64,000 bases of DNA from Piezodorus guildinii (GCA_023052935.1 CM041298.1:51969313-52033312), one strand, 5' to 3'; positions 22,700-34,088 are shown, counted from the first letter of the stretch. Numbers and translations: made by a program. Notes: generated by a model from the letters alone, not told the origin.

Positions 22700-23690
22700 A
22701 TGGTGATAGATAATTGATTGCCGTCCATCGCTCCGAAATTACCCCTCCTCACAAAAGAGGACCACTTTTGCACTTTTTGCACCTTCCAGTTCCATTCACC
22801 GTACCGTTACCTCTCGCCTCAATGGCAGTACAAAAAAAAAAATTAACAAGAAAGAAAAAAGCATCTCCTTTAACTGATCGAGAAAAAAAAAAACAAGTAG
22901 AAAAAAGAGCGGTACCCAGCTCCAACGTACCCCACAGCGTATGCAAATCCCGACAGAAATAAAAAATGTCCAGCTATTTGCCTAAGACACATGCTGCATA
23001 TAGGATCTCTTTTACATTTTAACGTTCGCGGCTGAAGAGGAGTATCGAAAGACAAAGGAGAAGATGGTCTCACCCCAGACCATTAGGACTTAAACATACA
23101 GATCCTGAAGGGTAGGATGCTACGATTTGCATGGCTAACCCTCTCGAGGATAGACAATGCCAACCGTGGGACCTGAGCCACTGTTTTTATTTACACCCCA
23201 TTACTAGCCTACAAAAAGGAGCTTCATTCATTAAGCTAGGGTGTCCTGCCGATGGTGGGGATGCCGCGCCACCCCAGGAACCCAGGCTCTATCCCTGCTT
23301 GGAATATTAAATAGGTCGTTCCTCTGGGCCATGAGACAACGCTAATTATCGAATCCTTTTGTGATTGCCTTCTTAACCGTTCCTGTTTCTCATGGCCCTA
23401 CCCCTCACGGCTTTTTTACATCCAACGTACGCGCTTTTTTGTCCATCTGCCGTTCGAATGAAAAAAGTAATCTCCTTACACTGAAGAGTTGAAAAAAAAT
23501 AATAAAAAACTCGGTAAAAAAAGGGGAATCATTGAGCGGAATTCATTCAAGTAGTAGCTTGTAGGTGTGTAAAAAATTTGTTTTTTGTCGCTGTGGTGGT
23601 TTCGCCCTGAACAGGTGACCTAGTTGTTGAAAGACCTAGGCAAGTGTCGCACTCCCTTGTTTCCTACTTTGCCCAAATAAGTTCTCTTTA
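22700..23690. other. GC-richer island, about 1 kb, no gene recognised
   Basis: Composition differs from both flanks. A plus-strand frame (22714-22962) encodes a very Lys-rich peptide, largely because of A runs. I see no domain, splice-bounded exon pair or repeat hallmark. It may be an old element or single-copy sequence. Confidence 0.4.
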
Positions 23691-24304
23691 ATCAAAAGTT
23701 TCCATGAAAAAAAAAATGTCTTCTTTGAATCATAATTATGGAATCAACTATTTATTATGATCAGTAATGTATTAAAATAATTTCTTGAGTTGTATTTATA
23801 TTTATTATTACTATAAATAATATAACTTAATTAATATTTTTAAAAATCTATAATTATAGATTTTTCAAAATAAATTTTATCCATGTATTGTTTGTTTGTT
23901 GGTTTTAATTTAGGGCGTAGAACATCTATGTCATCAACGCCCGATGGTTTGTTATTATGGTTCATTCTTCAAAGGAGGTTATTTTTGGTTCAAGAGGGAT
24001 TAAGAATAAGAAGAAAAAAAAAAATAAGTAGAAGATACAGACTAAAAAATACAATAAAAAATAAATAAATAAAATAATAACAACAGAAATTAGATATTAA
24101 TAGGATAATAAATTAAACAGATACATAATAAAGAGGGTATGTCTTTGATAGATGTGGTGGATAGTCAGAGGCTATTTAACAGTTTGACCCTGTATCCATG
24201 TATTTCTTCACTCAACAATTTATAGTTTATTTGTGTTCATTTTCTTCCTACTTTTCGGCCTATGCCTTTTCCTCCAAGGAACCATTAATCCGTCCAATTA
24301 ACAC

Positions 24305-24366
<62 letters not shown>
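24305..24366. repeat. Compound microsatellite (CA)n-(TA)n
   Basis: About 28 bp of CA followed by about 34 bp of TA. Confidence 0.95.
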
Positions 24367-24368
<2 letters not shown>

Positions 24369-24607
24369 CTTTTGATCGATTTATAGAATTCAATCCGTTT
24401 CAAATGGTTAAATAAATATGAAATATATATTTTATTGACGTTTGATTAAGAAGTTAACTGTTATCGGAATAGATTCCACCTAGAATAGAGGACCTATCAA
24501 TTGCTGGTAGTTTTTCAGTAAGTTTTTTATGTTTTTTATAAACCTGTCATTATATTATTTCGTTATACATTTTATAGAAATTATTAAGCGATTTCTAAGT
24601 CTGGTTA

Positions 24608-24609
<2 letters not shown>

Positions 24610-24639
<30 letters not shown>
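24610..24639. repeat. (AT)n microsatellite
   Basis: About 30 bp of alternating AT. Confidence 0.95.
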
Positions 24640-24641
<2 letters not shown>

Positions 24642-25854
24642 TTTTTTTTTATTGGTATTAATTGTTAACTGTGTCTTGCATCTTTCAAGTCTTTACAAAT
24701 AGAGTTTTCAAATTTTAATTATTTAAATTAATTTAGTATTAGACAAATTTCATTTAATGTCTCAAGAAATATTTCACTGTTCTGCTGATTGTATTCATCT
24801 AATTATGTTTAGATTTAAAAAAAACCTTAATGACGATATTTTGTTATTTTTTTAAAATATATATATTTTTTTAAAATATCGTTAGTATGTTTTCACAAGT
24901 AGAAATATCGCAAATAATAATCTCACAACATAGCGTGAAATTATTTATTATTACCTGCCATATGCTTCGATGAACTTAATAAATCAACTTGTTAGTAAGT
25001 AAAGTAACTTGCTTACCTCTTTTTCTGTAATGTTAATGTTCTAGTTTTATAATGCCATTTCCGTGAAAATGTTCTTAAAACATGACGTGTATAAATCGAA
25101 ACGTTGCGTTACAGATAAATTGGCAATTACTATTCAAATGAAATTACTCCACTGCAAACAAGCTGTTAACCTTGCTTGAATTTAATTTATGTCAGTTATT
25201 AGTTATCAAGAAGATTTTATCTATTAATAATTAGACGGTATACAAATTTATTACTAGTCATACCTAAAGTTTTTGCGACGATCTCACCAAGTTGCTATCG
25301 TACCTGTGCCATGTATTAACATACTGAAACATCTTTAGGGACTTGGGTGATAAATATTGATTTCTAGAAAGTACGCGGACCTGTAGCGATAGTCATATTT
25401 ATCCTTGCAATTAATTCCCTCGGTTTGAACAGCTGAAGTGAAAATATTCTCTCGTAGCACGAAATGAACGGACCGTATATTATAGTAAATTAATATGAAT
25501 TTATCTGGGGCAGGAATTTATGTTTATTTTTTTTTTTTACAAATTCGTATTTAATTTTTCTTATCAGTAACACGCTGCCTTATGGAAATAATGAATAAAC
25601 TTTTAGCCATGGTTTGTTCTCTCGTAGCAGAGATTAGACGTTTGTGCATAATAGGAAAAAAAATCACGAATATAAATTTTTATGATGAATAACCAGTAAA
25701 GCTTAGCCAATTCATAAGTTTAAAATAAAACACATTATACTCGGAAAACTATATTTCGACTTATGTCCGGAAAAACGGTTTATTAGAAGAAATGTTATTT
25801 TTTACAGTCTTAGGTACACCATTAATTTTATTTAATACATTTGCCAATATATAT

Positions 25855-26300
25855 TGCCAGAAGTGACACTATATATCGTGCTTTTTTCTATTTTATCTAC
25901 ATCTGACCTAAAGATTTAGATTAAACTTACTATATAGATATAAAATTGAATAGGTTTTAATGTCATGTAGGTTTCATTCTATAGGATTGAAATAGGTTGA
26001 AAGGGAATAAATCCGAATTTTTTAAAGATTACTTCCTCAAAAGGACCTTTAATTATGTTCATTAGAAATCATTAATCATTTCAGGTTGTCAGTATTGATA
26101 AAAAATGGGTAAATATGAAAATAATGATGACAAACTAAAGGATGAAACAGAAGAAATATTTTTTCAGGCTTATTTTATTTTCCCCAAATAAGAATAGTAA
26201 TATAAATTAATAATATACCATTGGAAAGTTATATATTTGAAAATCAAAATCTGCCATAAAAAGTTTTTGAAGGTCTGTTGGTACGAAAAAGGCTTGATAT
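25855..26300 (+). repeat. Family A repeat, old internal relic
   Basis: A diverged match to the middle of family A: ATATAGATATAAAATTGAAT, TTTTAATGTCATGTAGGTTT, GGACCTTTAATT, CAGTATTGATAAAAAATGGG and ATATACCATTGGAAAG, in the same order as in A2. Both ends are missing. Confidence 0.6.
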
Positions 26301-26362
26301 TTTAAGATAATCATTTATATTGTTATATTATTTAACCTTAAATGCCCGCCGTTTTCGGCTCC

Positions 26363-26415
26363 TTGAATACTCACTCGACAAGCGCTCAAACCTACCACTT
26401 AACTACACTAGGCTC
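26363..26415 (-). repeat. tRNA-like SINE head (family S3)
   Basis: The minus strand reads GTAGTTAAGTGGTAGGTTTG then AGCGCTTGTCGAGTGAG, resembling the heads of the two S3 copies at 28985 and 29225. Only the head is visible. Confidence 0.4.
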
Positions 26416-26453
26416 ATATTCATGACTATCATAAGGCCGATCTGGTCTTACAG
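26416..26453 (+). pseudogene. Jockey-like J2 relic, left part (interrupted)
   Basis: It encodes TIIRPIWSYR-, equivalent to KTVLKPIWTYG in the intact ORF2. The reading continues at 27791 as -IEL, because the AATT element has been inserted between them. Confidence 0.75.
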
Positions 26454-26457
26454 AATT
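26454..26457. repeat. AATT target-site copy, left
   Basis: AATT flanks the inverted-repeat element on both sides (again at 27787-27790). Because AATT is a palindrome, the duplication could be 4 bp (AATT) or 2 bp (AT). Confidence 0.8.
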
Positions 26458-27786
26458 GAGACGTTGATTTCCAAAAGGTACTAAAGGACATTTTTTTCAA
26501 AGTTGATATTTTCACATATTTGTATTCTAATGGTTTGGTTTTATCTAAATCCGTCATCAAATTTTATCCAAGAAACATAAAAATCCTTTAAAAAAGTCTT
26601 TAAAAATTTCATTTCATTCCAAAAGGTACTAAATCCACATTTTATTTCATTCCAAAAGGTACTATATCCATGTTTCGTTCCAAAAGGTACTATATCCTAT
26701 GTAAACAGATATAACCTTTCCTTTCATTTCCTTCCAAAAGGTACTATATTTCCTACTTAACGGCAGAAGCACCTAACCGCGTAATATATCACCATTAATT
26801 TATTGTTTTAATCATTTTATGCATTTTTATTGGTTCATTGAGCACGTCTTGAATCACCGCTATTATTTTGATTACTGGTTTTAACCTAATAATCAGTTTT
26901 TAGGCTATTTGAAACAACTTAGTTGCGTCGCTTTGGTTCTTTTAGGTTGCCAATTAAATTAAGTTTTTTCATAGTATTTCTTCTTGCAGCAACATAAATT
27001 TGGTTTAAAATTTTTCAGAAACTGACATTTTAATAGAATAATGGTATTTTATGCAGCAAATAGTTGGAATTAGCATTCCACGAACTTGCTAAATATGTGA
27101 AGAAAATCCGTGCATGATCTAACTTAGTAGTCGATTTTTTTATGTAAAATAAAAGCTCAAAAGTTATTATTTATCAGTATCTATGGTTAAATATTGTATA
27201 CACGTCGTTAATAATATAATTAAATTTGCTAAATTCACACAAATAGTAAATACAAGTTCAAAACAAACATCATAATTACATACTTTCTTATTATAGTGCC
27301 ATAAATAGATATATTGTCCTTTGAATATTCACTTTCTTTATGAATAATAGATAATAAATGTAATTAACCAACAAAGAAAGATATTTCTCAGAGGCAGAAT
27401 AAGGAAATTTACATAACTTAGTAATTAACGATATAAAGACGTTAGTTATCGGTAATGTTGGATCAGGAAGGTTATAGTGACTGTTACCAACTTACCTCGC
27501 GTTATATTCTTCCAAAAAGTACTATATCCCTTTTAATTCGTTCCAAAAAGTACTATATCCATGTTTCGTTCCAAAAAGTACTAAATCCATATTATATTGT
27601 TTAAAAGTCATCGGAAAAGTGCAATAATTTGGAAAAATGAGTTGGTAACACCTTTATGAATCAACTTTTGATTTTAATAAAAAAAGAATCACGTAAATTA
27701 GGCCAATAATAAATAAATGACAGATTTTTGCGTTTCCTGTAAAATTCTCTAAAGTGGATATAGTACCTTTTGGAAATCAACGTCTC
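26458..27786. mobile_element. 1.33-kb inverted-repeat element with AATT target, non-autonomous
   Basis: Both ends carry a 26-bp perfect inverted repeat beginning GAGACGTTGATTTCCAAAAG (26458-26483 and 27761-27786). Inside each arm, the terminal motif TTCCAAAAGGTACTATATCC is repeated: left at 26617, 26650, 26678 and 26732, right at 27510, 27541 and 27569 (with AAAAAGT). The core of about 730 bp has no long frame, so no transposase is encoded here. The insertion splits a jockey-like relic whose reading resumes on the other side, which proves mobility and defines the empty site CAG-AATT-GAG. A related 384-bp copy is at 59755. The superfamily is unknown. Confidence 0.88.
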
Positions 27787-27790
27787 AATT
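27787..27790. repeat. AATT target-site copy, right
   Basis: Second copy of the AATT found at 26454-26457. Confidence 0.8.
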
Positions 27791-28150
27791 GAGCTTTGAA
27801 TTTCTACTAAACCATCGAATCCTATCGTATCTAATCCTTAAAATCATAATGCCCCTTACTTTGTCACGAATATACTCATTCACAACGAGCTTAATGTTCC
27901 ATGTGTAACTGATCCATTCCGCGCTACTCCACTAGTTTCTATCCTTGTTTCTCTTTAATTTCTGATAATCCTCCGAGGCTTCTGAAAAAAAGATCGTCCC
28001 GAGACTTTTTTGTTTATAATAGTTCCTCATCGCTGGCATTGGGTAGTATCTCTGCAAGTGAAGCAAGTTATTATTAATACTTTTCACAAATTTTCTTGAT
28101 CTATTCAATAATAATTTCGTTAATATCAATAACTATATACATTTTAATGT
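27791..28150 (+). pseudogene. Jockey-like J2 relic, right part and 3'UTR
   Basis: It continues the relic at 26416. Landmarks shared with 13485-13935 are ACTAAACCATCGAA, CGAGCTTAATGTTCCATGTG, CTAGTTTCTATCC, CTGATAATCCTCCGAGGC and the 3'UTR block GGTAGTATCTCTGCAAGTG ... TTCTTGATCTATTCAATAAT. It has a deletion after GTAACTGATCCA and several frame breaks. Confidence 0.8.
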
Positions 28151-28189
28151 TACAAAATCTGTTTCCATGGAAACTAAATAGTGCTTGTT

Positions 28190-28310
28190 ATTTTCAATCG
28201 TAGCGTTTGAAAGATCTAAAATTAATGATTCTGACATCGGAAATGAGTAAAAGTTGTGTGTTTTTCTTTTCCTTCTGTTTTTATTCTTTCTTTTATGATA
28301 TAGACGGAAA
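28190..28310 (+). repeat. Family A repeat, right-end relic
   Basis: TCGGAAATGAGTAAAAGTTG and the T-rich stretch after it resemble the right end of A1 (18570-18655). Nothing of the rest of the repeat is seen. Confidence 0.4.
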
Positions 28311-28469
28311 CTGTTGTTACTAGTATTTACTAATGCGGTCGAATCTCAGTTCTGAGTCAGAAGGTTATAATATACTCATCATATATTACCATCCATGTAC
28401 CATTATATGATACACTATGTATCGTATACTATAAGCTTAGGCTAAGGATTGACATTTAGGTAAGTCCCT

Positions 28470-28680
28470 GGAGGCCGCCTTGACACTTGTCAATAACTGG
28501 ATGGCTACTCAGGATCGAGACTATCGCTTCTTGTGCCGGAGCGACCTTGGACAAATCTGGAACCGACTTCCTGTTCCTTGCTTTCCGGATTGGGGACATT
28601 CTGTGGGTTTTATTTTTACCGATTGGGACACCAACTCTCAACAGCGCTGCTTCCTTGAAATTCAGCTGTGATTTATATAG
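28470..28680. other. GC-richer island, content unidentified
   Basis: About 200 bp of balanced composition with overlapping 60-80-codon frames on both strands. No domain is recognisable and nothing links it to the surrounding repeats. Confidence 0.35.
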
Positions 28681-28984
28681 GCTTTATTTATTTTTTAATA
28701 ATTACAGTACTTTATTATTATTAATATAAAACAGTTTTGCTCATGTTTCAATAGTTTTTTGTTATAAATACATGATATAAAAAAATATATGTGACATGGA
28801 AAGTCCAGGTGAAAAATGAATCATCTAAAGAATAATAAATGATGAGTGATTGGCATTCATCGGATCATAAGTGGGAGGATACTGTCACGTTCAAGTATTA
28901 ATAATTTAGTATCAAATATTTTATCTACCTTTTCTATTATTATTTTTTTTTTTTTTTTACCTCTACCTAGTCTTTATAGACTAT

Positions 28985-29145
28985 AAGTGACCAATGAGGA
29001 GAGGACGAAGGGATTAATGCCGATATTAAAGTCCACCCGGCACCGAGATGCGAACTTATTTCATATTAGAAGTAATTATTTGAATTTTTATATTTCTAGT
29101 TATCTGTGGTTGCCCAGTAACACGCGCTAATCCAACAGCCTCCCT
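28985..29145 (-). repeat. SINE S3, copy 1 (tRNA-like)
   Basis: Read on the minus strand, ...TTAGCGCGTGTTACTGGGCA and further on TTCGCATCTCGGTGCCGGG. Order and sequence match the copy at 29225, including an unusually long gap between the two boxes. Confidence 0.55.
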
Positions 29146-29224
29146 CTCCCCCCCAAAAAAAATATATATGGAAGCGTCGAACAATGTATCTGTTATCATC
29201 AGATGCTTTTATGATTATTCTACC

Positions 29225-29410
29225 TCGCCTTTGAAAGCTATATAGGAGTTTCTCGTGCCAGGTAGGTGCAAGCGGGGAAGTTAAAAAATCCTCATGATAC
29301 CAAGACGCGAACTCGTAATTATTTGTATATCAAGTTTCAGATCATCTTGTTACTGGACAACACGCGTTCAATACAACGTGCTCAAACCTACTCGGCTACT
29401 CTACCTTTGC
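29225..29410 (-). repeat. SINE S3, copy 2 (tRNA-like)
   Basis: The minus strand has a box A, TAGCCGAGTAGG, then GAACGCGTGTTGTCCAGTAA, and a box B, GAGTTCGCGTCTTGG, about 80 bp further on. It is homologous to the copy about 240 bp away in the same orientation. Confidence 0.6.
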
Positions 29411-29459
29411 CTTGTTATGTATTTTTATTTAAAAATACTTTCGTTCATTGGTAATATAT

Positions 29460-30070
29460 TGGTTTGAGTATCAATCACCTCCCAACTCTTGGACGTGATC
29501 TTAGATCTATATCGGGTTGCAGTTTTTTTTGTGAGCGAGGGCTAATTGAACTGTCTCCTTGGTCCCCGAATTGATTTATTATCGAAGTGGCAGAGTGTTA
29601 TAGATTTGTCAGGGAGCGCTGAAAGGTGATCCCACCCCGAGGAGGACGGTAGAGAACGGAAGCGGAACCAATGGGACGCTTCGAGATGAATGATGAAGGA
29701 ATGGGATACATGATGCAGTGGACCGTGCCTGATCTGGCGGTGAATAAAGATCGGGGATTAGTGGTCCTGTGATTGACAGCAGTGCTATCTATTATATTCC
29801 ATTGTCCTCTTCGAACTATAACGTCATCTGCATAAACGCTCCTAAATCGTGGGGGGGGAGGGGAGGAGGTAACGACAGCTTGTTCCCGATAGTTTGAAAC
29901 ATCTTTATTCTCCTCAAAGGCCGAGTTCAGTCATTCCTTGTTATTTCTTCAAAATGAATTTATTCTTACATATTATAGACTACTCCTAAAATCGAGAAGC
30001 TAATTTTCATAAGTTACAAGAAGCAAACGGTTTACGATATTGTATTTGAAATATTTCTGATCTGGTCGTT
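29460..30070. other. Mixed-composition spacer, no gene recognised
   Basis: 29500-29880 is GC-richer and includes a G run (29850-29870). No frame, boxes or known repeat were identified. Confidence 0.4.
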
Positions 30071-30074
30071 CGTT

Positions 30075-30180
30075 TCTTTTTATCGAAATCAGTCATTCGG
30101 TTTTATCTAAAAAATACCCAAGTCCTTTAAAAATCGCGTTTGGAAAATTACCTAAAAAATCTCTTTCCTTAACCTAAAAT
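30075..30180 (+). repeat. Possible relic of the AATT element left arm
   Basis: TTCGGTTTTATCTAAAAAAT followed by AAGTCCTTTAAAAAT resembles the left-arm stretch in the elements at 26458 and 59755 (GGTTTTATCTAAAT...CCTTTAAAAA). No inverted ends are visible, so this is tentative. Confidence 0.35.
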
Positions 30181-31472
30181 TGAAGTATTTAATATAGAGG
30201 TCACCCATGAAATGAAATGAAATGAAATAAAAAAAACTTCCTTTATTATTCTGGCACTAAACTCCTTTAAGAATAAAATAAAAATACAGATTTGATGACC
30301 GGGACAATGTGGCCATAGCTTTAAACAACCAACAGCTAAAATAAAATAATTATTTAAGGTCATAAATATGTAGATATTTACAAATAAGACTCTTAGAATG
30401 AAATAAATAAACAAAAATGGATACAAACCCGGCAGATGGCCCTTGGATTTTTTATATGGGAATAAAACATCTTGATTTTGACGTCCTTTAGAGAAACTCT
30501 CTCTACGTTAAATTAATAAGCAATTTGTGATTCCATTTTTTTTTTTTTTTTTTTTGTATTTAAATTATTTCTCTAATAACAATATTTGTTTAGTATTGTT
30601 AGTCAATTTCGCTAATCACGAAGAAAAACAATCCGATACGCTTTATGTAAACGAAATAAACTGATTTATTAACAATAATGTGTACTATCAATTTATAAAA
30701 TATATATATTTCAAAGCCCCGAGGACGCACTGTATATCTATTTTTTACCATCACTAGTGTCGTTCTAATGTTGAACAATCCCAATTGGTCCCTGAAGTAA
30801 CATTTTTCTTCTTTTTTTTTTTTAAAGATAATTATTATTATCATGAATAAAATTCTACGACACACTACATTAAACTAATGCACCGAAATAAGTCACTCAA
30901 TCAAATCCAATAACATGTCAGGGGTAGAAACATTATAATAAATACATATAGTACATATCATTAAAAAAAATATTTTCCTGCCAGAGAAATATGGCATATT
31001 ATTAAAAGATTAAGATAAGTTGCGAGTATTTTACATTCCTTCACCAATCTCCTATTGATAAAAACTCTTCTACGACAGATTAGTCGATAAATTGTTATCC
31101 GTCAGAATTAATCTACTTTCTTAAATAATACTTTAATGATTCCACGATAAAGGCGTATTAGCAATATTTTTTTTCTCCAATAAAAATGTCTTAAAAGATT
31201 TTAGGCATTAGTATTATCTAAAAATTATATAAACTGTTTTTCAGTCTCATATTACTGTGCTGATATTAATGAAAACCGTTGACTATTTAATATTAGCTGT
31301 AACGATACTGTTACTCAATGATAGCTGATGATTAGGTAAAACAGTTAAAAGTTAATGGTCCGAATATAAAACTATTAAAGTGTGAATTCACCTTCACGGA
31401 ATATTAGAGATAAAGTTCAGTCAGTCAGTGGGTCAAAGCATTTCTCGTCAACACTTAAACCTACTTTTTCGT

Positions 31473-31509
<37 letters not shown>

Positions 31510-32146
31510 GTTAGTGATAGTTATACATAAATAATAAATTACCAACTTATAATATTTCGCTAAAGAATGCATGTAATTTAGGAAACATGTGATTTATTGG
31601 TGACATATTGGGGGAGGAAATAAAAATGTCCCAATTATTTATTTATTTTTTTTAACAAAACAATATTTTTTTTTTTTAATTCTGTATGCTCAACTTAAAC
31701 TGTCATATTGGTATTAAATTGTAGTCATTCTTTTTTTTTTTTTTTTTTTCGTATTTCTCTATTTCCATAACATAAGCCATTCCATGATGAGACATTCTCC
31801 TAGACATCATATTGAAACGTCCCTGTGTCTTGGTATGAGTACAAACGGAGGCCAATGGTGAGCGATTAAAAAGTTCCTAACTCAATAAATTCTAATTAAC
31901 ACATCCTGCCTCACCCTCTTTTGCTTCCCTGCAGAACTAGGCAGTTATCATCTTATACACTTTGTGAATAACTGTATTCATCGACACTATATTTATAAAT
32001 ATTATAGATTCTTTTAAAATACAATTAGTTGGGTTAATCCATAAATAAATTGCATAGGAACAAGACAAAACTTTTAAAAACATATGTCAAAATAAAAAAA
32101 AATGATATAAAATAGACATATAACGTATGAAGAGAAATGCCTTGTT
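30181..32146. other. AT-rich spacer with microsatellite
   Basis: Contains an (AT)n run at 31475-31506 and several long T runs. The 85- and 88-codon minus-strand frames here are low-complexity and not credible genes. Confidence 0.5.
31475..31506. repeat. (AT)n microsatellite
   Basis: About 32 bp of alternating AT. Confidence 0.95.
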
Positions 32147-32269
32147 ACTTTCACTTACTATATATAGTAAGGAAAGTATTGCGATCGTGAAAATTTTCGA
32201 ATTCCAGTTTTCAACGGAAATACACGTTTTAGGGTCCCCTGAGTCCAAATAACCAAGTCCCGCAAAAAG

Positions 32270-32312
<43 letters not shown>

Positions 32313-33061
32313 TGTGTGTGTGTGTGTGTGTGGTAACTCCCGGGCGGAAACGGTAAGTCCTATGAAACTGAAATTTCATATTTAAGACAACTATACGCCC
32401 GAGACGTGACAAAACTTTTTTCATCAAAATGAGCTTACCAGAAGAGGCACTTTATACCATGCATTTTGCACCTTTTTTCGATTTTCTCAAAAACGGTTCC
32501 GACGATTTTGATTAAACTCGCTATATCGATGTAAAATTGATTGGGCTTTAATATCATGTAGGTTTTATTTGGATAAAAATGGTCTGACAGGGCTTAAATG
32601 CCGATATTTTAAATTTTCTTTCCCTAAAGTACCTTTAATTTTGTAGATTCAATAATAAAAACTGGATTATCTTGTTAACGCTGATGAAAAACAGCTAAAT
32701 ATATAAATTGAATGAATTCGATAATCAACTAAAGGAGAAAAGAGAAAAAGTATATTTTTAATGAAATTTTTCGTTTTTGAACATAAGAGCATAATATATA
32801 TGTATGATATACCGTTGGAAAGCTAAAGATTTTAGAAAAAATTTGATCTGATACACAAGCTTTTAGAAGTTAATAGAGAGTGATGAGAAGAAGATAAAAC
32901 TAACTGATTATTTTAGATAATAATATAATAGATTTTTTAATAAAACACATGTTTCTATATAAATTCAATTTGATTAATTCCTTAATAGTTTCACGTATTT
33001 TTATCTCTAACTGTATTTGAAAATTCTTTCATTGATTTTAAAAATCGAGGTAAGTGAAAGT
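32147..33061 (+). repeat. Family A interspersed repeat, copy A2 (most complete)
   Basis: A 915-bp copy with short inverted ends ACTTTCACTTAC (32147-32158) and GTAAGTGAAAGT (33050-33061). An 18-bp palindrome, CTTACTATATATAGTAAG, sits at 32154-32171. All the family landmarks seen in A1 and A3 are present in order. A (TG)n microsatellite has grown inside it at 32271-32331, where A1 has only a few TG units. No protein is encoded. Sequence similar to A1 also follows the right end (ACCAGATTTTTTT), so the inverted repeats may not be the real termini. It may be a non-autonomous DNA transposon, but this is not settled. Confidence 0.82.
32271..32331. repeat. (TG)n microsatellite inside family A
   Basis: About 60 bp of TG with one TC interruption, located at the GGTCTGTGTG landmark of the repeat. 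Confidence 0.95.
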
Positions 33062-33449
33062 CGTGTGTTGCCCGCACCAGATTTTTTTTTAATTCGAAAA
33101 CAAGGGGTTGTATAAATATCAATATTAAGCTGTATCATTTATTTTTAATTATAATATTAAATTCCTTTTCTGTGATGGATTTTTTAATAAACTTCTAATT
33201 TTTCATCGCTCCAAGCTGACCTATTGTATTTTCATAAAAATAGCTATGAAAATAATTAAAAACCTTCAAGATTGTGTCAAGTGTCAAGATTGAAGTGATC
33301 CCCACCACCAAGAGGAATAGCAAATCAGTGATAGCACTTTAAAAACATAATCTATTAACAGAAACAACCTTAAAATGTATCTAGATACAGAAAAAGGAAA
33401 TTATTCAAAAACTATTTTGGCAAAACATGTTACTAAATTGGGGTTATAA
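33062..33449. other. AT-rich spacer, no gene seen
   Basis: Short spacer between family A and a SINE; nothing recognised. Confidence 0.5.
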
Positions 33450-33724
33450 AAAAAAAAAATTAAAACCCTGTACCACAACAGCCCATGAAGGCATTAATCT
33501 TCAGTAGATATAGAGATGTGTACTGTTTCTAGGAAGACAGTCGTGCAATAAGGTGATAGACTGAGATCACACTCAGCCACCAGTTTTTCCCCTTACTTCT
33601 GGGTAGCCACTTTATACAGACTAGGTATGCCCCAGGAGGGTCTCCATACCCTAGGGTGGCCTCGCAGCTGATATAAATTAATAAATACTTATTCTGCAAC
33701 AGCTGGAGTGCTCTAGGCTTCACT
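33450..33724 (-). repeat. SINE S2, minus-strand copy
   Basis: The plus strand reads GTACCACAACAGCCCATGAA, GATAGACTGAGATCAC, GGGTAGCCACTTTATACAGA, CAGGAGGGTCTCCATACCCT and TTCTGCAACAGCTGGAGTGC, the same order as in the copy at 39243. The tRNA-like head on the right is degraded. Confidence 0.8.
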
Positions 33725-33773
33725 GCTCACTTTTGTTATTTCGCAAAATAATAAAATTTTACTACAAAAAAAG

Positions 33774-34048
33774 TTCGTTTTGTTAATTTAACGTCACTTC
33801 ATGCTATTGTCGCTAATCAGACGATGCTACAGTGGGAGTCCTAAGTTTCTCCTATGCAGATTTAATTAGGATAAAGATCTTTAAAGAGTACCTGACATCG
33901 CGCAGGCTCGGGACCATCTTTTTACGTCCCCTTCGAAGGAAGGCATAGCTAAGGATTTTAGTCCTATTAAAAACCACCTACAGGTTTAAACCAGTGACCT
34001 TTGGCATATAAGGCTGTTATACTAGCCACCATGCTTCAGGCGATCCCT
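33774..34048 (-). repeat. SINE S1, minus-strand copy
   Basis: It contains TTAACGTCACTTCATGCTA, ACGATGCTACAGTGGGAGTC, TTAATTAGGATAAAGATC, GTACCTGACATCG, TTTTTACGTCCCCTTCGAAG and then the reversed tRNA-like head (GTTTAAACCAGTGACCTTTG ... GCTAGCC-type). About 45 bp beyond the head (to ~34088) are also shared with the copy at 37700. Confidence 0.85.
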
Positions 34049-34088
34049 AAATTGAGATTTGATGTAATTACATTACTAAAATTTTACA

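Larger units (their letters stand above)
23691..25854. other. AT-rich spacer with microsatellites
   Basis: It holds the (CA)n-(TA)n run at 24305-24366 and an (AT)n run at 24610-24639. The 62-codon frame across the first microsatellite is an artefact of the repeat. Nothing else recognised. Confidence 0.5.

Noticed and set aside
22714..22962. Lys-rich 82-codon frame
   Set aside because: Composition is driven by A runs, with no conserved motif. Kept only as part of an unidentified island.
24198..24386. 62-codon frame ending in alternating Tyr-Ile
   Set aside because: Translation of a CA/TA microsatellite.
26617..26744. Spaced repeats resembling a CRISPR array
   Set aside because: Only four unevenly spaced copies of a motif that also forms the terminal repeats of the surrounding element, in a eukaryotic context.
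32158..32427. 89-codon minus-strand frame with Thr-His repeats
   Set aside because: Translation of the TG microsatellite inside family A.
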